Positions 25,401 to 34,393 of a stretch of 64,000 nt of DNA are shown one piece after another. The DNA is from JAAFIM01 sp964467315. GTDB lineage: Bacteria; Bacteroidota; Bacteroidia; Chitinophagales; Saprospiraceae. A program made the translations under genes and the position numbers. Every line of letters begins with the position of its first letter. Within the stretch, counting starts at the first letter, position 1. The stretch lies in contig CAYXSA010000003.1 in the NCBI GenBank assembly GCA_964467315.1, forward strand, positions 56,488-120,487, read 5' to 3'. The notes under the pieces were generated by a model. That model made no database searches and had not been told where the DNA came from. It worked only from the letters and a program-made list of their open reading frames with translations.

Positions 25401-27798
25401 GCGCAACCCCAAGCGGCTCGAAATCGTGGCTAAAACCTTCTCGCAGCCGATATTTTGGCGCATCGTTCAAGCCCTTACCCCTTCGGGCGTAACGACGATG
25501 GAGCGCTATATGCGCGACCTTAGCCATGCACTCCAAGATAAGCAACTCATCAAAGAACAGGCTTTTGTGCTTAGCTTCGCCCGCGAAAATTTCCAAAAGG
25601 TATTCGATGCCAAATACTTTGTAGACAATCTGCTCGCCCACCTAAGCGACGAAACAGACCGCCCCGCCTTCGCCATCGCAGGCGAATGGAAGCGTCGACT
25701 GCGCTCGGCGGGCTCCTCCTCTTCGCTGCTGCTGCATACGATGGCTGCCGAAATCGATCTGCTCAAAAAGCAGGAAAACGCCCCCGAAACGGCTCGCTTG
25801 CAAGTCGAAACCCTGCAACAAGAATACAAGGCTACGGCACAGCAGCTATTTGCTGCCCTGCAGCGCGATACCGTCGAAAATAAGGGCGTACCCGATGAGG
25901 TTATTCCCTTGATACAACTCAACGAAGTATTGCAAAAACTGCAAGAAGAACTACGCAAAACCAGCGAACAAATCCTACAAACTGACCCCAATACCGCCAT
26001 ATTGCAGAGCATCAACCTGCGCACCCGCGAAGCACAACTTCAGGGGCAAATCGAGATGCTGCGCAAAAAAGAACCCGCACAATTACAGCTAAAGAATGCC
26101 CAGCTTAAAGCTGTAGAGCAAGAAATAGAGCGCCTGCGCGGGCTCGCGCCCGCCACCGCCACCACGCCCACCGATACCACTCAAGAGGAAGCCGCTCCCG
26201 AAGTAGACTTGCCCCTTAGCGAGCTGCCCGCGCCCCAACGCAAAGCCGAAACCCTCGCCCGCATCGAATACTTTGCCCAATACCCCGAAGAATTGGAGGC
26301 GGAAGAAGCCCGCAATTTGCAGCAGCAGCTGCAGCAAATACTAAAAACTACGACCAAAGATAACGAACAAGTAGACCTGCTTAATCTGCTCGCCGTAGCC
26401 CCCGTTTTGCGCCGCCTGCCCGCCACGCACCCGCTCGCCCCACTCGGCGAAAGCCTGCAAAAAAGCCTGCCCGCCCTGCCCGAAGACGAAGAAGCACAAG
26501 CGCAGCTTATCCTACAACGCAGCGAGCGCATTAGCCAAAATCTGCTGACCATGCTCCGCGCCGCACCCGCAGCGCGCCGACCCGCTTTGCAAATCGCCGA
26601 TATGCAAAGCGATATACAAAAAAATCTGCGCAAAAAAGACATCGCCGAATTGCTCCAAGACTGGCAACAAGCCCAAAGCCTGCAAGACGAATTGATGAAA
26701 ATCGTCGAAAAAGATAAACAACTATTGGGCAATGAAGCCTTGTTTGAGCAGCTCGTAGAGGTCGATGAACAACAAATTACCCTCTATCGCCAAATTCGCC
26801 GCGAGCAAGAGCGCCGCCAAACCCAACAGCTAAAATCCGTCGCCTCCCAACAGCGCCAACTGCTGCGCGCCGTGAAAAAAGCCCAAACCATAGAAGAACT
26901 TTCCGACATCACCAACCAACTCGATAAAGCCGAAGCGGAAGAAATCGAAGAAATCAGCGCCCTGCTCGCCGCCACCAAAGAAAAAGGCTTGCGCACAGAC
27001 ATCGAAAAAACGCAGAAAAATATACGCCAATACTTCCAACGCCTGCGCACGCGCTACATCTGGCAGCGTGCCCGCATTTTGCGCGCCCAAAATCAAGACC
27101 ATCAGCGCCAAATCCAACAAAAGGAAGAAGAACGCCGCCGACTTTCCCAAGAGCGCGAGCAAATTTTGCGCACGCTGCAAGCCGACCAAAAGGAGCGACA
27201 AGCCGAGCTGGAAGCCACTCAAGAAGCCGAGAAAAAGCAAAAAGAACGCCGCAAACGCATGTTGCCCCAAGCGACCCGCCCCGTCGATGAGCCGCTTTTT
27301 GTCAAAAATGCGGGGCTGGTCATACTTTCGCCCTTTCTCACCCGCTTTTTTGACGTGCTCAAACTCACCGCCAATAAAGCCTTCGTTTCCATCGAAGCCC
27401 AATATAAAGCCATTCACCTGCTCCAATATCTCGTTACCAAACAGATAGAAACGCCTGAAAATGAGCTACTTCTAAACAAAGTCCTCGTCGGTCTGCCCGT
27501 CAATACGCCCGTGCCCATCACGGCAGACATCAACGAAGCGGAGCTAAAATTTGCCGATAGCCTCCTACAAGGCGCTATCAACAATTGGACCCGCCTCAAA
27601 ACCATGTCGCCCGACTCCATGCGCTCCACTTTCCTCATCCGCACGGGCAAACTTTCGGAAGAAGCCGACCGCTGGAAACTCGCCGTCGATAAAAATTCCT
27701 TCGATATGCTCCTGCGCACCATCACTTGGGGCTTTACCTTCGTGCGCTACCCTTGGCTCGAAAAATCCCTCTTCGTCGAGTGGAACTATATGCAGTAG
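22489..27798 (+). CDS. Contractile injection system tape-measure protein (CIS_TMP type)
   Basis: 1769 residues, cytoplasmic, very rich in Q, E, L and R. The N-terminus has the CIS tape-measure signature: GHLIKKQIIRINTNVP, a helix, and then VHITLDKIRIDLGTL (60-74). Three copies of the family's FLExGxxPxWA(D/E) segment occur near 130-140, 299-310 and 720-735, each followed by helical repeats. Long coiled-coil stretches fill roughly 470-700 and 1370-1600. The last 170 residues are the conserved end domain: NAGLVILSPFLTRFFD, AIHLLQYLVT, LLLNKVLVGLPV, NNWTRLKTMSPDSMRSTFL and a PWLEKSLFVEWNYM finish. In contractile tail-like injection machines such proteins set tube length. No sheath, tube or baseplate gene is in the window, so the rest must lie elsewhere or be lost. 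Confidence 0.85.
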   Translation: MDKRRKIPKGHLIKKQIIRINTNVPRERVKQIQQDALKRYKQEIAPRLEKLFDRLVPADVHITLDKIRIDLGTLTPQRLTKELEEQILIKVEKQVREELRKRGIKPQQEAANSDDEEVRTQVKRDMLEAFLEDGFYPSWADVDNPTAQEVLEQLLEENPKGLVQMLERIGAKGLVQRRLIYQFDAKIVDKVLALLYEKDAKEMDKQLSFIQKRLLRQYPAASKKKVEQLTQTAALTYYLQQRKGGKQFKYEERDFSRVVIEQVQTEYADFYAVQTATEQTRVRAEYAQTYQDVDILTYFLENGSIPFWADVDSKGSLQQIFTKLLSTRLVPLQRLVERNVDNPYFLQRLVFQFPTQQLVRLLEPISSDSIDFLEETMQALRVFTRPTQSGGRSLNVQQIRQRVLSTALEYTFLRKRTNFVKQTIFQEILEDVAPMIGISAAAMVEELSSEEAARTVPSEVQSVVRNLSQRQTASQERDTEQARKLALNLVQAQARLEEIEVDLLVGDLSAEAAKELRRERAILQRQIANIEKQQATLAAKNIDTEAAVIEYQALRAQRPTALPTAERERLTKAEEALERKLLGRLPVLLKDLEEALALPKSTERTLLLQRLNREISRIVEFWQQRTETLQEELQQTNSALNSADNSKERQRLRKLRDKVAQELAQESEQLQSLQIQQSELADTIAQLTRITYKDGEDINSAGTGEAEAPTSSGRSKLDYLVFFLEFGATPWWAEEYKDLSIEEIFTESTRKDTVALRAAFSRLGRNPVLWQRLSSQLGEDSLRSLVSRLYAGKERFVLGQIDMLERIHTSQFFKNLRVSQKEFKWSKVLEILLMQPDASEQQFMKAIVKNTAQDFNIAPSQLLELMHNISGNLSVHAPMTPIIRALNEDEELQTVEDELIRLASRQRLQESGMLLSDVEKMSILQDFVRVGQYNEAARAVNITRPEQMENLIAEQLDNNLSPMRVLLLDNLRNPKRLEIVAKTFSQPIFWRIVQALTPSGVTTMERYMRDLSHALQDKQLIKEQAFVLSFARENFQKVFDAKYFVDNLLAHLSDETDRPAFAIAGEWKRRLRSAGSSSSLLLHTMAAEIDLLKKQENAPETARLQVETLQQEYKATAQQLFAALQRDTVENKGVPDEVIPLIQLNEVLQKLQEELRKTSEQILQTDPNTAILQSINLRTREAQLQGQIEMLRKKEPAQLQLKNAQLKAVEQEIERLRGLAPATATTPTDTTQEEAAPEVDLPLSELPAPQRKAETLARIEYFAQYPEELEAEEARNLQQQLQQILKTTTKDNEQVDLLNLLAVAPVLRRLPATHPLAPLGESLQKSLPALPEDEEAQAQLILQRSERISQNLLTMLRAAPAARRPALQIADMQSDIQKNLRKKDIAELLQDWQQAQSLQDELMKIVEKDKQLLGNEALFEQLVEVDEQQITLYRQIRREQERRQTQQLKSVASQQRQLLRAVKKAQTIEELSDITNQLDKAEAEEIEEISALLAATKEKGLRTDIEKTQKNIRQYFQRLRTRYIWQRARILRAQNQDHQRQIQQKEEERRRLSQEREQILRTLQADQKERQAELEATQEAEKKQKERRKRMLPQATRPVDEPLFVKNAGLVILSPFLTRFFDVLKLTANKAFVSIEAQYKAIHLLQYLVTKQIETPENELLLNKVLVGLPVNTPVPITADINEAELKFADSLLQGAINNWTRLKTMSPDSMRSTFLIRTGKLSEEADRWKLAVDKNSFDMLLRTITWGFTFVRYPWLEKSLFVEWNYMQ

Positions 27799-27981
27799 AA
27801 AAGTGAAAAGTGAAAAGTGAAAAGTGAAAAGTGAAAAGTGAAAAGTGGAAAGTGCATTTTTTGCGAAACTTACAATTTTTTAGCACTTATTTTTTATTAT
27901 AAATAATTGACAATCAAGTATTTATACATAAAGCATAATTTTTGCTTCGCGTTCACTTTTCACTTTTCGCTTTTCACTTTT
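27799..27981. repeat. Inverted heptanucleotide arrays
   Basis: AAAAGTG is repeated seven times plus one variant (27799-27854), beginning at the base after the tape-measure stop. The reverse complement CACTTTT occurs about four times at 27954-27981. The AT-rich 99 bp between them contains no gene. The arrays push repeat A10 away from the stop codon. Confidence 0.93.
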
Positions 27982-27982
27982 T

Positions 27983-28137
27983 TGGGCGTGTCGGCGCGCC
28001 AAAAAAGGGCGCGCCGTCGGGCTATGCGGGGCGGCAAAGTTGGGGGAAGGGACTGCGGTTGCCCACAAGTTGGCCCNNNNNNNNNNGGGACAAGGCATGC
28101 CTTGTCCCTACAGTTGCGCCCCTACTATCCCTCACGC
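27983..28137 (+). repeat. Family A repeat, copy A10, interrupted by the assembly gap
   Basis: GGGCGTGTCGG, a GGCGCGCC/GGCGCGCC hairpin, GTCGGGCTATGCGGGGCG, an insert with GGGACAAGGCATGCCTTGTC, and TATCCCTCACGC. Its downstream GC hairpin (28144-28175, arms GCAGGCTGCGC/GCGCAGCCTGC) is followed by seven Ts and could terminate rightward transcription. Confidence 0.85.
28077..28086. other. Assembly gap of ten Ns
   Basis: The ten Ns fall inside the palindromic insert of A10, within an inverted repeat pair, so assembly probably failed on the repeat. The real gap length is unknown. Confidence 0.98.
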
Positions 28138-28239
28138 GGGATATGGTGCAGGCTGCGCAAAGGGCGCAGCCTGCTTTTTTTATTTCGTTGTCATACAAGC
28201 GAAACCGCCCCGCGCTCCTTTGGCGCGGGGATAAAATTC

Positions 28240-28355
28240 GCCTGAGGGATAGCAATGTAGGGGCGAACCCATGTGTTCGCCCAAAGGGCGGCACAGGGGG
28301 CGACCCGCAATGGATAGCCCGACCGCCGCGCCCTTTTTGGTGCGGCGGGCAGGCC
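28240..28355 (-). repeat. Family A repeat, copy A11
   Basis: GCCTGAGGGATAG, GGGGCGAACCCATGTGTTCG, GGATAGCCCGACC, a GCCGCGCC/GGTGCGGC hairpin and GGGCAGGCCC. It pairs with A10 in inverted orientation. Confidence 0.88.
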
Positions 28356-28421
28356 CAAATAAAAAGGCTCGAAAACTGCGGAAAAAGTAGGAAGAGGCAG
28401 CAAAATAGGGCTTAAACTGCG

Positions 28422-28429
28422 TATATTTG
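28422..28429 (+). promoter_or_regulatory. -7 box of the PKD-repeat gene
   Basis: TATATTTG, with a start near 28436 and about 25 nt of leader. The -33 element is poor. Confidence 0.55.
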
Positions 28430-28460
28430 GCGGCACTAATCGAACAATCTGCCCCCATAT

Positions 28461-31400
28461 ATGAGCCTGATAACGAGATTTTTATTGTTGATGCTGCTGT
28501 TTTGCAGCGCAAGTACGGTCTTGCAAGCGACGCATATCGTCGGCGGCGAGATGACGTACAGATGTCTGGGCAATAATCGCTATGAAATTTCGCTGACGGT
28601 TTTCCGCGACTGCGATACGGGCGTGCCTTGGTTTGACAATCCCGCTTCTATCGGCGTTTTCGATGCTTCGGGCACGCTGGTTACGGATATGCGCATCGCC
28701 TTGCGGGGCAACGATACGCTGGATTTAGACCTAACGGATAGCTGCTATGTAGCGCCGCCGAATATCTGTATACATCGCACGACCTACCGCGATACCGTAA
28801 CGCTGCCTTTTTTGGCGGGCGGTTATACGCTGGCGTATCAACGCTGCTGTAGAAATCAGGACATTGTAAATATCGTAGACCCTTTGGGCACGGGCGCGAC
28901 GTACACGATACGCCTCACGGAAGCGGCGATGTTGGAATGCAATAATAGTCCGACCTTTCGGGATTGGCCTCCTGTGTACTTGTGTGTAGATGTGCCCATT
29001 GTTTTCGACCATTCGGCTATAGATAGCGATGGGGATTCTTTGGTTTATGAGATGTGCGCGCCCTTTGATGGGGCTACGACCTTCAACCCGCAGCCGCAGC
29101 CGCCTTTTTCGCCGCCTTATGATAGCGTTACTTGGTTGGTCGGCGGTGGCTATAGCACCAATAATATGTTGGGTGGTACGGATTTGCTGCGGATAGACCC
29201 CGTTACGGGTTTGCTCACGGGCACGCCTACGCGTTTTGGGGTTTTCGTGGTGGGTGTGCGGGTGCGGGAGTACCGCGATGGGCAGCTAATATCGGTGGTG
29301 CAGCGCGATTTTCAATATGCGGTAGGGCAGTGCAGTCGACGAAATAATGCGGCGTTTTTTGCGCCCGAGTTGATTTGCGATAATGATTTGGCGGTGGCAT
29401 TTACGAATGGTAGCCAAACGAGCATACAGCAATTTCATTGGGATTTTGGCGACCCAACGACGACAGCCGACCAATCGACACTGTACAGCCCTGCTTATAT
29501 TTATCCTGATACGGGGGCTTATATGGTGCGTTTGATAGTTGCGCCTGGTACGGTTTGTTCGGATACCTTTTATCGGGCGGTGAATGTGCAGCGTTTGAGT
29601 TTGTTTGCTGGATTTTCGTTTTCTGTGCCTTCTTGTACGAATACGGCGACGGTACAATTTACGGATATGAGTATAGATACTATCGTGCCTTTACAGTCTT
29701 GGCAGTGGACGTTTGGCAATGGCGGCAGCTCTACGCTACAAAATCCGACGGCGACTTTTTCTATCGGGGGGACTTATACCATTCGGCAGATAGTAACGGC
29801 TACGAATGGCTGCAGGGATACGGTAGAGCAACCTTTTACGATAAACCTGCCAACGATAACGCTGCCGAGTGTGGTGGGCATTTGTCCGGGTCAGACGGGG
29901 GTGTTTTTGCCCTTGAATAACAATCCGACGTATCAGTATGCTTGGTCGCCTGCCGACTATTTGAGCGCTACGAATGTGTCTAATCCTTTCGCATCGCCCC
30001 CCGACAGCCTTACGCCTTTTGTCTACTATTTGACGGTAACAGTGCCACACAGCTACGGCGGGTCTTGCGTTTATGAGCGCGAGATAATCGTAGAGCATTC
30101 GTTGCCTTTTGAGGTGGATATAAGCAGCGATAGTGTTACTTGCGCGGCGGCGGTGGAGTTAACGGCAACGAGTACCTTGCCTGCCGATTTTTATTGGGCG
30201 ATACGAAATGCGACGGGGGGAGATTCGATATTCTCGGGTCTAAATCCCGTCATTGTCAACCTCAATAGCAGCACGCAGACCTTTCATTTGCTTGCTTACG
30301 ATGCTTTGGGCTGTTTGCAAAGGGATAGCATCGAAATAACGACGGGCAGTTTTGCCGTGCAAACCAGCTTTACACATACGCGTATACAGTGCGGCAATCC
30401 GACGCAGATACAGTTTTTTGATACAACTACAGACACTGCGCAGGGGGCGATAATTAGCCGCTTGTGGACAATCACAGACGGTATAAATACGCCCATAACG
30501 AGCACTTTGCAAAATCCGCTTATCAATTTTACGATAGACGGCACTTACTTAGTGCGTTTGCAGGTGAATACGGAACGGGGCTGCACGGGCTTTGCGGAGG
30601 AGATAATTACGGTTTTAGTGCCTGCGATAAACTCGCCCGATAGCGTAGGCATTTGCCCAGGCACGGCATCTGTGGTACTCAACCCCAATGGCAACCCTGC
30701 GTATCAGTATCAGTGGTCGCCCGCGACGAATTTAAGCAGTGTTACCGCCGTAAGCCCTTCGACGAATACCAGCAGCAGCCGCACTTATTTTGTAACGATA
30801 ACCGCCATCAGTGGCACAGATACTTGCGTGGTTTTCGACAGCGTGCGGGTGGTACGTCCTGCGCCTTTATTGGTAGATGTGCCGAATATGCAAACCTATT
30901 GCGGTAGCACCGTAACCCTTACGGCTACCCCCAATCGCCCTGTGCAGAGTTACCAATGGTCGGGCGACCCCAGCTTTTTTACCGTCCTCGCCAATGGCAA
31001 CCCCGTAACGGTAACCCCTACCGTATTTCCGACTTCGGGCTATTATGTGCGGGCTACGGATTTTTACGGCTGTACGGCTACAGATTTTGTGATGGTGCAG
31101 CAGATAAACGTACCCGTAAATGTGCAGTATGGTTACGCGATGCAAACTTGTACGGATACGCTGCGGGTGTTATTTACAGACCTCACAAGCGACACGGTAG
31201 GCACGAGGGTAGTAGCTCGCCAATGGACAGTGAGCAACGGACAAAGCTCCACGCTGCGCAATCCACAATTTATCTTTACGCAGACGGGTGTGTACACGGT
31301 TACGCTTACCGTTACCCTTGCCAATGGCTGCACGGGCACGCTGACCCAAAATATCTTATTTAATATACCGCGTTTGCAGACTTCGGCGCAGGCGCGCATC

Positions 31401-34118
31401 TGTGCGGGTGCGAGCAGCGTTGTACTCAACGCGGGCGCGAGTCCCACGATGACTTATAGCTGGTCGCCCGCTACGGGGCTAAGCAGTACGACCGCCCCCA
31501 GCCCGACGGCTACGCCGCCTTCTTTGCCTTTTGTCTATACCGTAACCATCACGGGGCAAAATAATGCCGATGCATGTACCCAAGTGCACACGATAACCGT
31601 CGACGCAGCCCCGCCCGTTGTTGTTAATTTGCCGCCCGATACAGTCGTATGCGTTGGTTCTTATCAGCTCATTGCACAGACCCAAAATTCCGTCTTGCTG
31701 GAATGGGCTTTAGTGCCCGATTTCAATCCCGTAGTGCTGTATAATTCCAATCCCGTTTTTGTGGGTTTTGGCAATCAGCCCGATTCGATATGGGTGTATG
31801 CGCGGGTGCGGGATATTTACGGCTGCTTGGCGACGGATAGCATACATATTTACCGCATTACGGATACGATTCCTGTGGACTTCGCCTACGATGTGTTGGG
31901 GTGTGGGGCTAATTTTGATGTACAGTTTAATGACCTTACACAGCCTACGCAGCCGATTTATAGCCAAGTTTGGAATTTTGGCAATGGGCAAAGCTCCAAT
32001 GCCCCCAACCCTACAACGCAGTACACGCAATCGGGCACTTATTATGCGACGCTAACGATGAGCGACGCACGCGGCTGTGTGGGGACGCACCAAGATACCC
32101 TACAGTTTGACCTACCGCAAACGACCTCCCCCGACAGTATACCGCTTTGTGCCCCTGCCAGCCTCTACCTCAATCCCAATGGCAACCCTCGCCTACAATA
32201 TCAGTGGTCGCCTGCAGCGCTACTCGACGATGCCAACGCCGTCAGCCCCCTCGCCAATGTGCAGCAAAATACGACCTTCAGCGTAACCATTACCGCCATA
32301 AACGGCGGCGATACCTGCACAGAGATACAGACCATTAGCATCAGCGTAGGCGACCTACAGCTTGCCGCCATGCCCGATGCCTCCGTATGTAGCAACCGTA
32401 TCAGCTTGCGCGCTACAAGCACTACAGCAACCCAATACTATTGGTCGCTCAACAATGCCATGACCCAAATCATCGGCACGGGCACACCTTTTACTAGTAA
32501 TCTCAATGGCAGCCGCTGGTTTTATGTGCTGGGAGAAGATGCCTTCGGTTGCCGCGCTATAGATAGCGTGTACGTTACGCTGGGTGGCTCTACGATTGTA
32601 CCCGATTTCGATATCAATCGGCTCGCCTGCGGCGATTCCTTGCAACTCGCCTTTTTTGACCGCACGGATACGCTCGACCAACAGCCCATTTATTGGCTCT
32701 GGTCTTTCGGCGACGGCGATAGTAGCCTCTTGCAAAATCCTATACACAGCTACACCCAAAGCGGCAATTACGATGTATCGCTTTTTGTGCGCACTGCCAA
32801 CGGCTGTGATGCCCTTCTTAGCCGCCCCATTAGCGTACAACTACAAACCCGCCCCGCCATTAGCGACAGCCTGCGCATCTGCGCAGGGCAAAGCATCGCT
32901 ATAAATCCCAACGGCAACCCTGCCGACCGCTATTTCTGGAATCCCGCCCAACTTGGTCTAAACAACTACAGCGTTGCCAATCCGACAGCTACGCCCGCCT
33001 CTACCACCACCTACACGGCGCAGATACTGAGCATCAACCTACTCAACGGGCAGGCAGATAGCTGCTATACGCCTGTGCAAACTACCGTTTTCGTAAATCC
33101 CCTGCCCGCGCTCGATATATTGGGCGATACTGCCCTTTGCAATGCAGATACTACCATTTTGCTGCAAGCCAGCAGCAACGCCGCAGGCGCGCAGTATACT
33201 TGGTCAAATAGCAATACTTTTTCGACGACGCTCAGCACCGACCCCAATTTACAAACCACTACGGCAGCCAACGAAACTTGGTTTTATCTGCGCCTAAGCG
33301 ATGCCTTCGGCTGCCAAACGACGGATTCTGCGCGTGTGCGGCGGGCGTTTGTCGGTATCGACCTCGATCCCCAAACCCTAATTTGCCCCGCCACCAATAG
33401 CGCCAACTTCGAGGCTATCGGCGCGACTGCAGGCTATGCTTACGACTGGCAGCCTACTGCATCGCTTTTGTCAGGACAAAATACCAGCTCTGCCACCTTC
33501 GCCCTGCCCCTCGATACGCTTACAGTCTGGCTCACAGCGAGCCAAAACGGCTGCACAGATACCGCCAGCGCCCTGCTTTCTGTCGCCCAAAGCAGCCCGC
33601 CGCTCTCCATTTTTGCCGCCCGCGATACTATAAACGCAGGCGATACCCTACAACTCATCGCCACGCTCGACCCCGATTATAGCTACATTTGGCAGAATAA
33701 TCCCGCTTTGAGCAGCACCAATACGCACAATCCCAGCATTGCGCCCACAAGCAGCGGCACTTTTTACCTCAGCATCACCGATGCCAATGGCTGCACAAAT
33801 GCCGATAGTATCAGCATTTTCCTACGCCAAAGCCTCTGCGGCGAGCCCTTTATTTTCGTGCCCAATGCCTTCACGCCCGACGGCGACGGGCTAAATGAAG
33901 TCCTTTTCCTACGCGGCATCAACCTCACGGAAGTCTATTTTGCCGTCTACAACCGCTGGGGCGAGCTGGTTTTCGAGACGGACGATATAGGGCGCGGCTG
34001 GGACGGCACCTTCAAAAATGCCACCCTCGCGCCCGATGTCTACGGCTATTATCTGCGCTGCCGCTGCGCCGATGGGCAGGAGTTTTTCAAAAAAGGCAAT
34101 GTAACCTTGATTCGATAG
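28461..34118 (+). CDS. Giant PKD-repeat cell-surface protein, type IX secretion (type B C-terminal domain)
   Basis: 1885 residues. A signal peptide ends near TVLQA, followed by the Bacteroidota N-terminal block THIVGGEMTYRCLGNNRY. From about residue 320 come six PKD-like units (FHWDFGDP, WQWTFGNGGSS, LWTITDG, RQWTVSNGQSS, VWNFGNGQSS, WLWSFGDGDSS). Most are followed by a (S)xxICPG...NPxGNPxxxYQWSPA block, making modules of about 250 residues. The last 90 residues are the gliding-associated type B domain: PNAFTPDGDGLNEVL, VYNRWGELVFE, GWDGTFKN and a final FFKKGNVTLIR. It is therefore an exported surface adhesin or matrix protein. It is not a clear SprB orthologue, and ligand and role in gliding are unknown. 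Confidence 0.88.
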   Translation: MSLITRFLLLMLLFCSASTVLQATHIVGGEMTYRCLGNNRYEISLTVFRDCDTGVPWFDNPASIGVFDASGTLVTDMRIALRGNDTLDLDLTDSCYVAPPNICIHRTTYRDTVTLPFLAGGYTLAYQRCCRNQDIVNIVDPLGTGATYTIRLTEAAMLECNNSPTFRDWPPVYLCVDVPIVFDHSAIDSDGDSLVYEMCAPFDGATTFNPQPQPPFSPPYDSVTWLVGGGYSTNNMLGGTDLLRIDPVTGLLTGTPTRFGVFVVGVRVREYRDGQLISVVQRDFQYAVGQCSRRNNAAFFAPELICDNDLAVAFTNGSQTSIQQFHWDFGDPTTTADQSTLYSPAYIYPDTGAYMVRLIVAPGTVCSDTFYRAVNVQRLSLFAGFSFSVPSCTNTATVQFTDMSIDTIVPLQSWQWTFGNGGSSTLQNPTATFSIGGTYTIRQIVTATNGCRDTVEQPFTINLPTITLPSVVGICPGQTGVFLPLNNNPTYQYAWSPADYLSATNVSNPFASPPDSLTPFVYYLTVTVPHSYGGSCVYEREIIVEHSLPFEVDISSDSVTCAAAVELTATSTLPADFYWAIRNATGGDSIFSGLNPVIVNLNSSTQTFHLLAYDALGCLQRDSIEITTGSFAVQTSFTHTRIQCGNPTQIQFFDTTTDTAQGAIISRLWTITDGINTPITSTLQNPLINFTIDGTYLVRLQVNTERGCTGFAEEIITVLVPAINSPDSVGICPGTASVVLNPNGNPAYQYQWSPATNLSSVTAVSPSTNTSSSRTYFVTITAISGTDTCVVFDSVRVVRPAPLLVDVPNMQTYCGSTVTLTATPNRPVQSYQWSGDPSFFTVLANGNPVTVTPTVFPTSGYYVRATDFYGCTATDFVMVQQINVPVNVQYGYAMQTCTDTLRVLFTDLTSDTVGTRVVARQWTVSNGQSSTLRNPQFIFTQTGVYTVTLTVTLANGCTGTLTQNILFNIPRLQTSAQARICAGASSVVLNAGASPTMTYSWSPATGLSSTTAPSPTATPPSLPFVYTVTITGQNNADACTQVHTITVDAAPPVVVNLPPDTVVCVGSYQLIAQTQNSVLLEWALVPDFNPVVLYNSNPVFVGFGNQPDSIWVYARVRDIYGCLATDSIHIYRITDTIPVDFAYDVLGCGANFDVQFNDLTQPTQPIYSQVWNFGNGQSSNAPNPTTQYTQSGTYYATLTMSDARGCVGTHQDTLQFDLPQTTSPDSIPLCAPASLYLNPNGNPRLQYQWSPAALLDDANAVSPLANVQQNTTFSVTITAINGGDTCTEIQTISISVGDLQLAAMPDASVCSNRISLRATSTTATQYYWSLNNAMTQIIGTGTPFTSNLNGSRWFYVLGEDAFGCRAIDSVYVTLGGSTIVPDFDINRLACGDSLQLAFFDRTDTLDQQPIYWLWSFGDGDSSLLQNPIHSYTQSGNYDVSLFVRTANGCDALLSRPISVQLQTRPAISDSLRICAGQSIAINPNGNPADRYFWNPAQLGLNNYSVANPTATPASTTTYTAQILSINLLNGQADSCYTPVQTTVFVNPLPALDILGDTALCNADTTILLQASSNAAGAQYTWSNSNTFSTTLSTDPNLQTTTAANETWFYLRLSDAFGCQTTDSARVRRAFVGIDLDPQTLICPATNSANFEAIGATAGYAYDWQPTASLLSGQNTSSATFALPLDTLTVWLTASQNGCTDTASALLSVAQSSPPLSIFAARDTINAGDTLQLIATLDPDYSYIWQNNPALSSTNTHNPSIAPTSSGTFYLSITDANGCTNADSISIFLRQSLCGEPFIFVPNAFTPDGDGLNEVLFLRGINLTEVYFAVYNRWGELVFETDDIGRGWDGTFKNATLAPDVYGYYLRCRCADGQEFFKKGNVTLIR

Positions 34119-34125
34119 TTTTTTT

Positions 34126-34218
34126 GGGCGTGCCCCCGCCGCCAAAAAGGCGGCGGGGTCGGGCTATTCGCTCCATCACCTTCGCTACGCTCGGTGGTTC
34201 CGCTGCTATCCCTCACGC
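34126..34218 (+). repeat. Family A repeat, copy A12
   Basis: GGGCGTGCCCC lies only 7 nt after the stop of the PKD gene. CCGCCGCC/GGCGGCGG hairpin, GTCGGGCTATTCGC, an insert CACCTTCGC/GCTCGGTGGTTCCGC like that of A4, and TATCCCTCACGC follow. Confidence 0.9.
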
Positions 34219-34393
34219 AAACAAACTACTATCTTAAATTTTATACTTACTGCGACTATTTTTACATTACCCCGCCAAAATTTTAATTATATAATTAAAA
34301 TGTGTTAATTAAAAATCAATCAACAACAATTTTCATAACCGCAGGCGAGCGCCTATCGGGTTGCCTGCGGTATAGCGTAAATTATCCTTTGAT

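Noticed and set aside
22489..27798. Generic coiled-coil or SMC/myosin-like protein
   Set aside because: No Walker motifs are present, and the N-terminal and C-terminal blocks match the contractile-injection tape-measure pattern.
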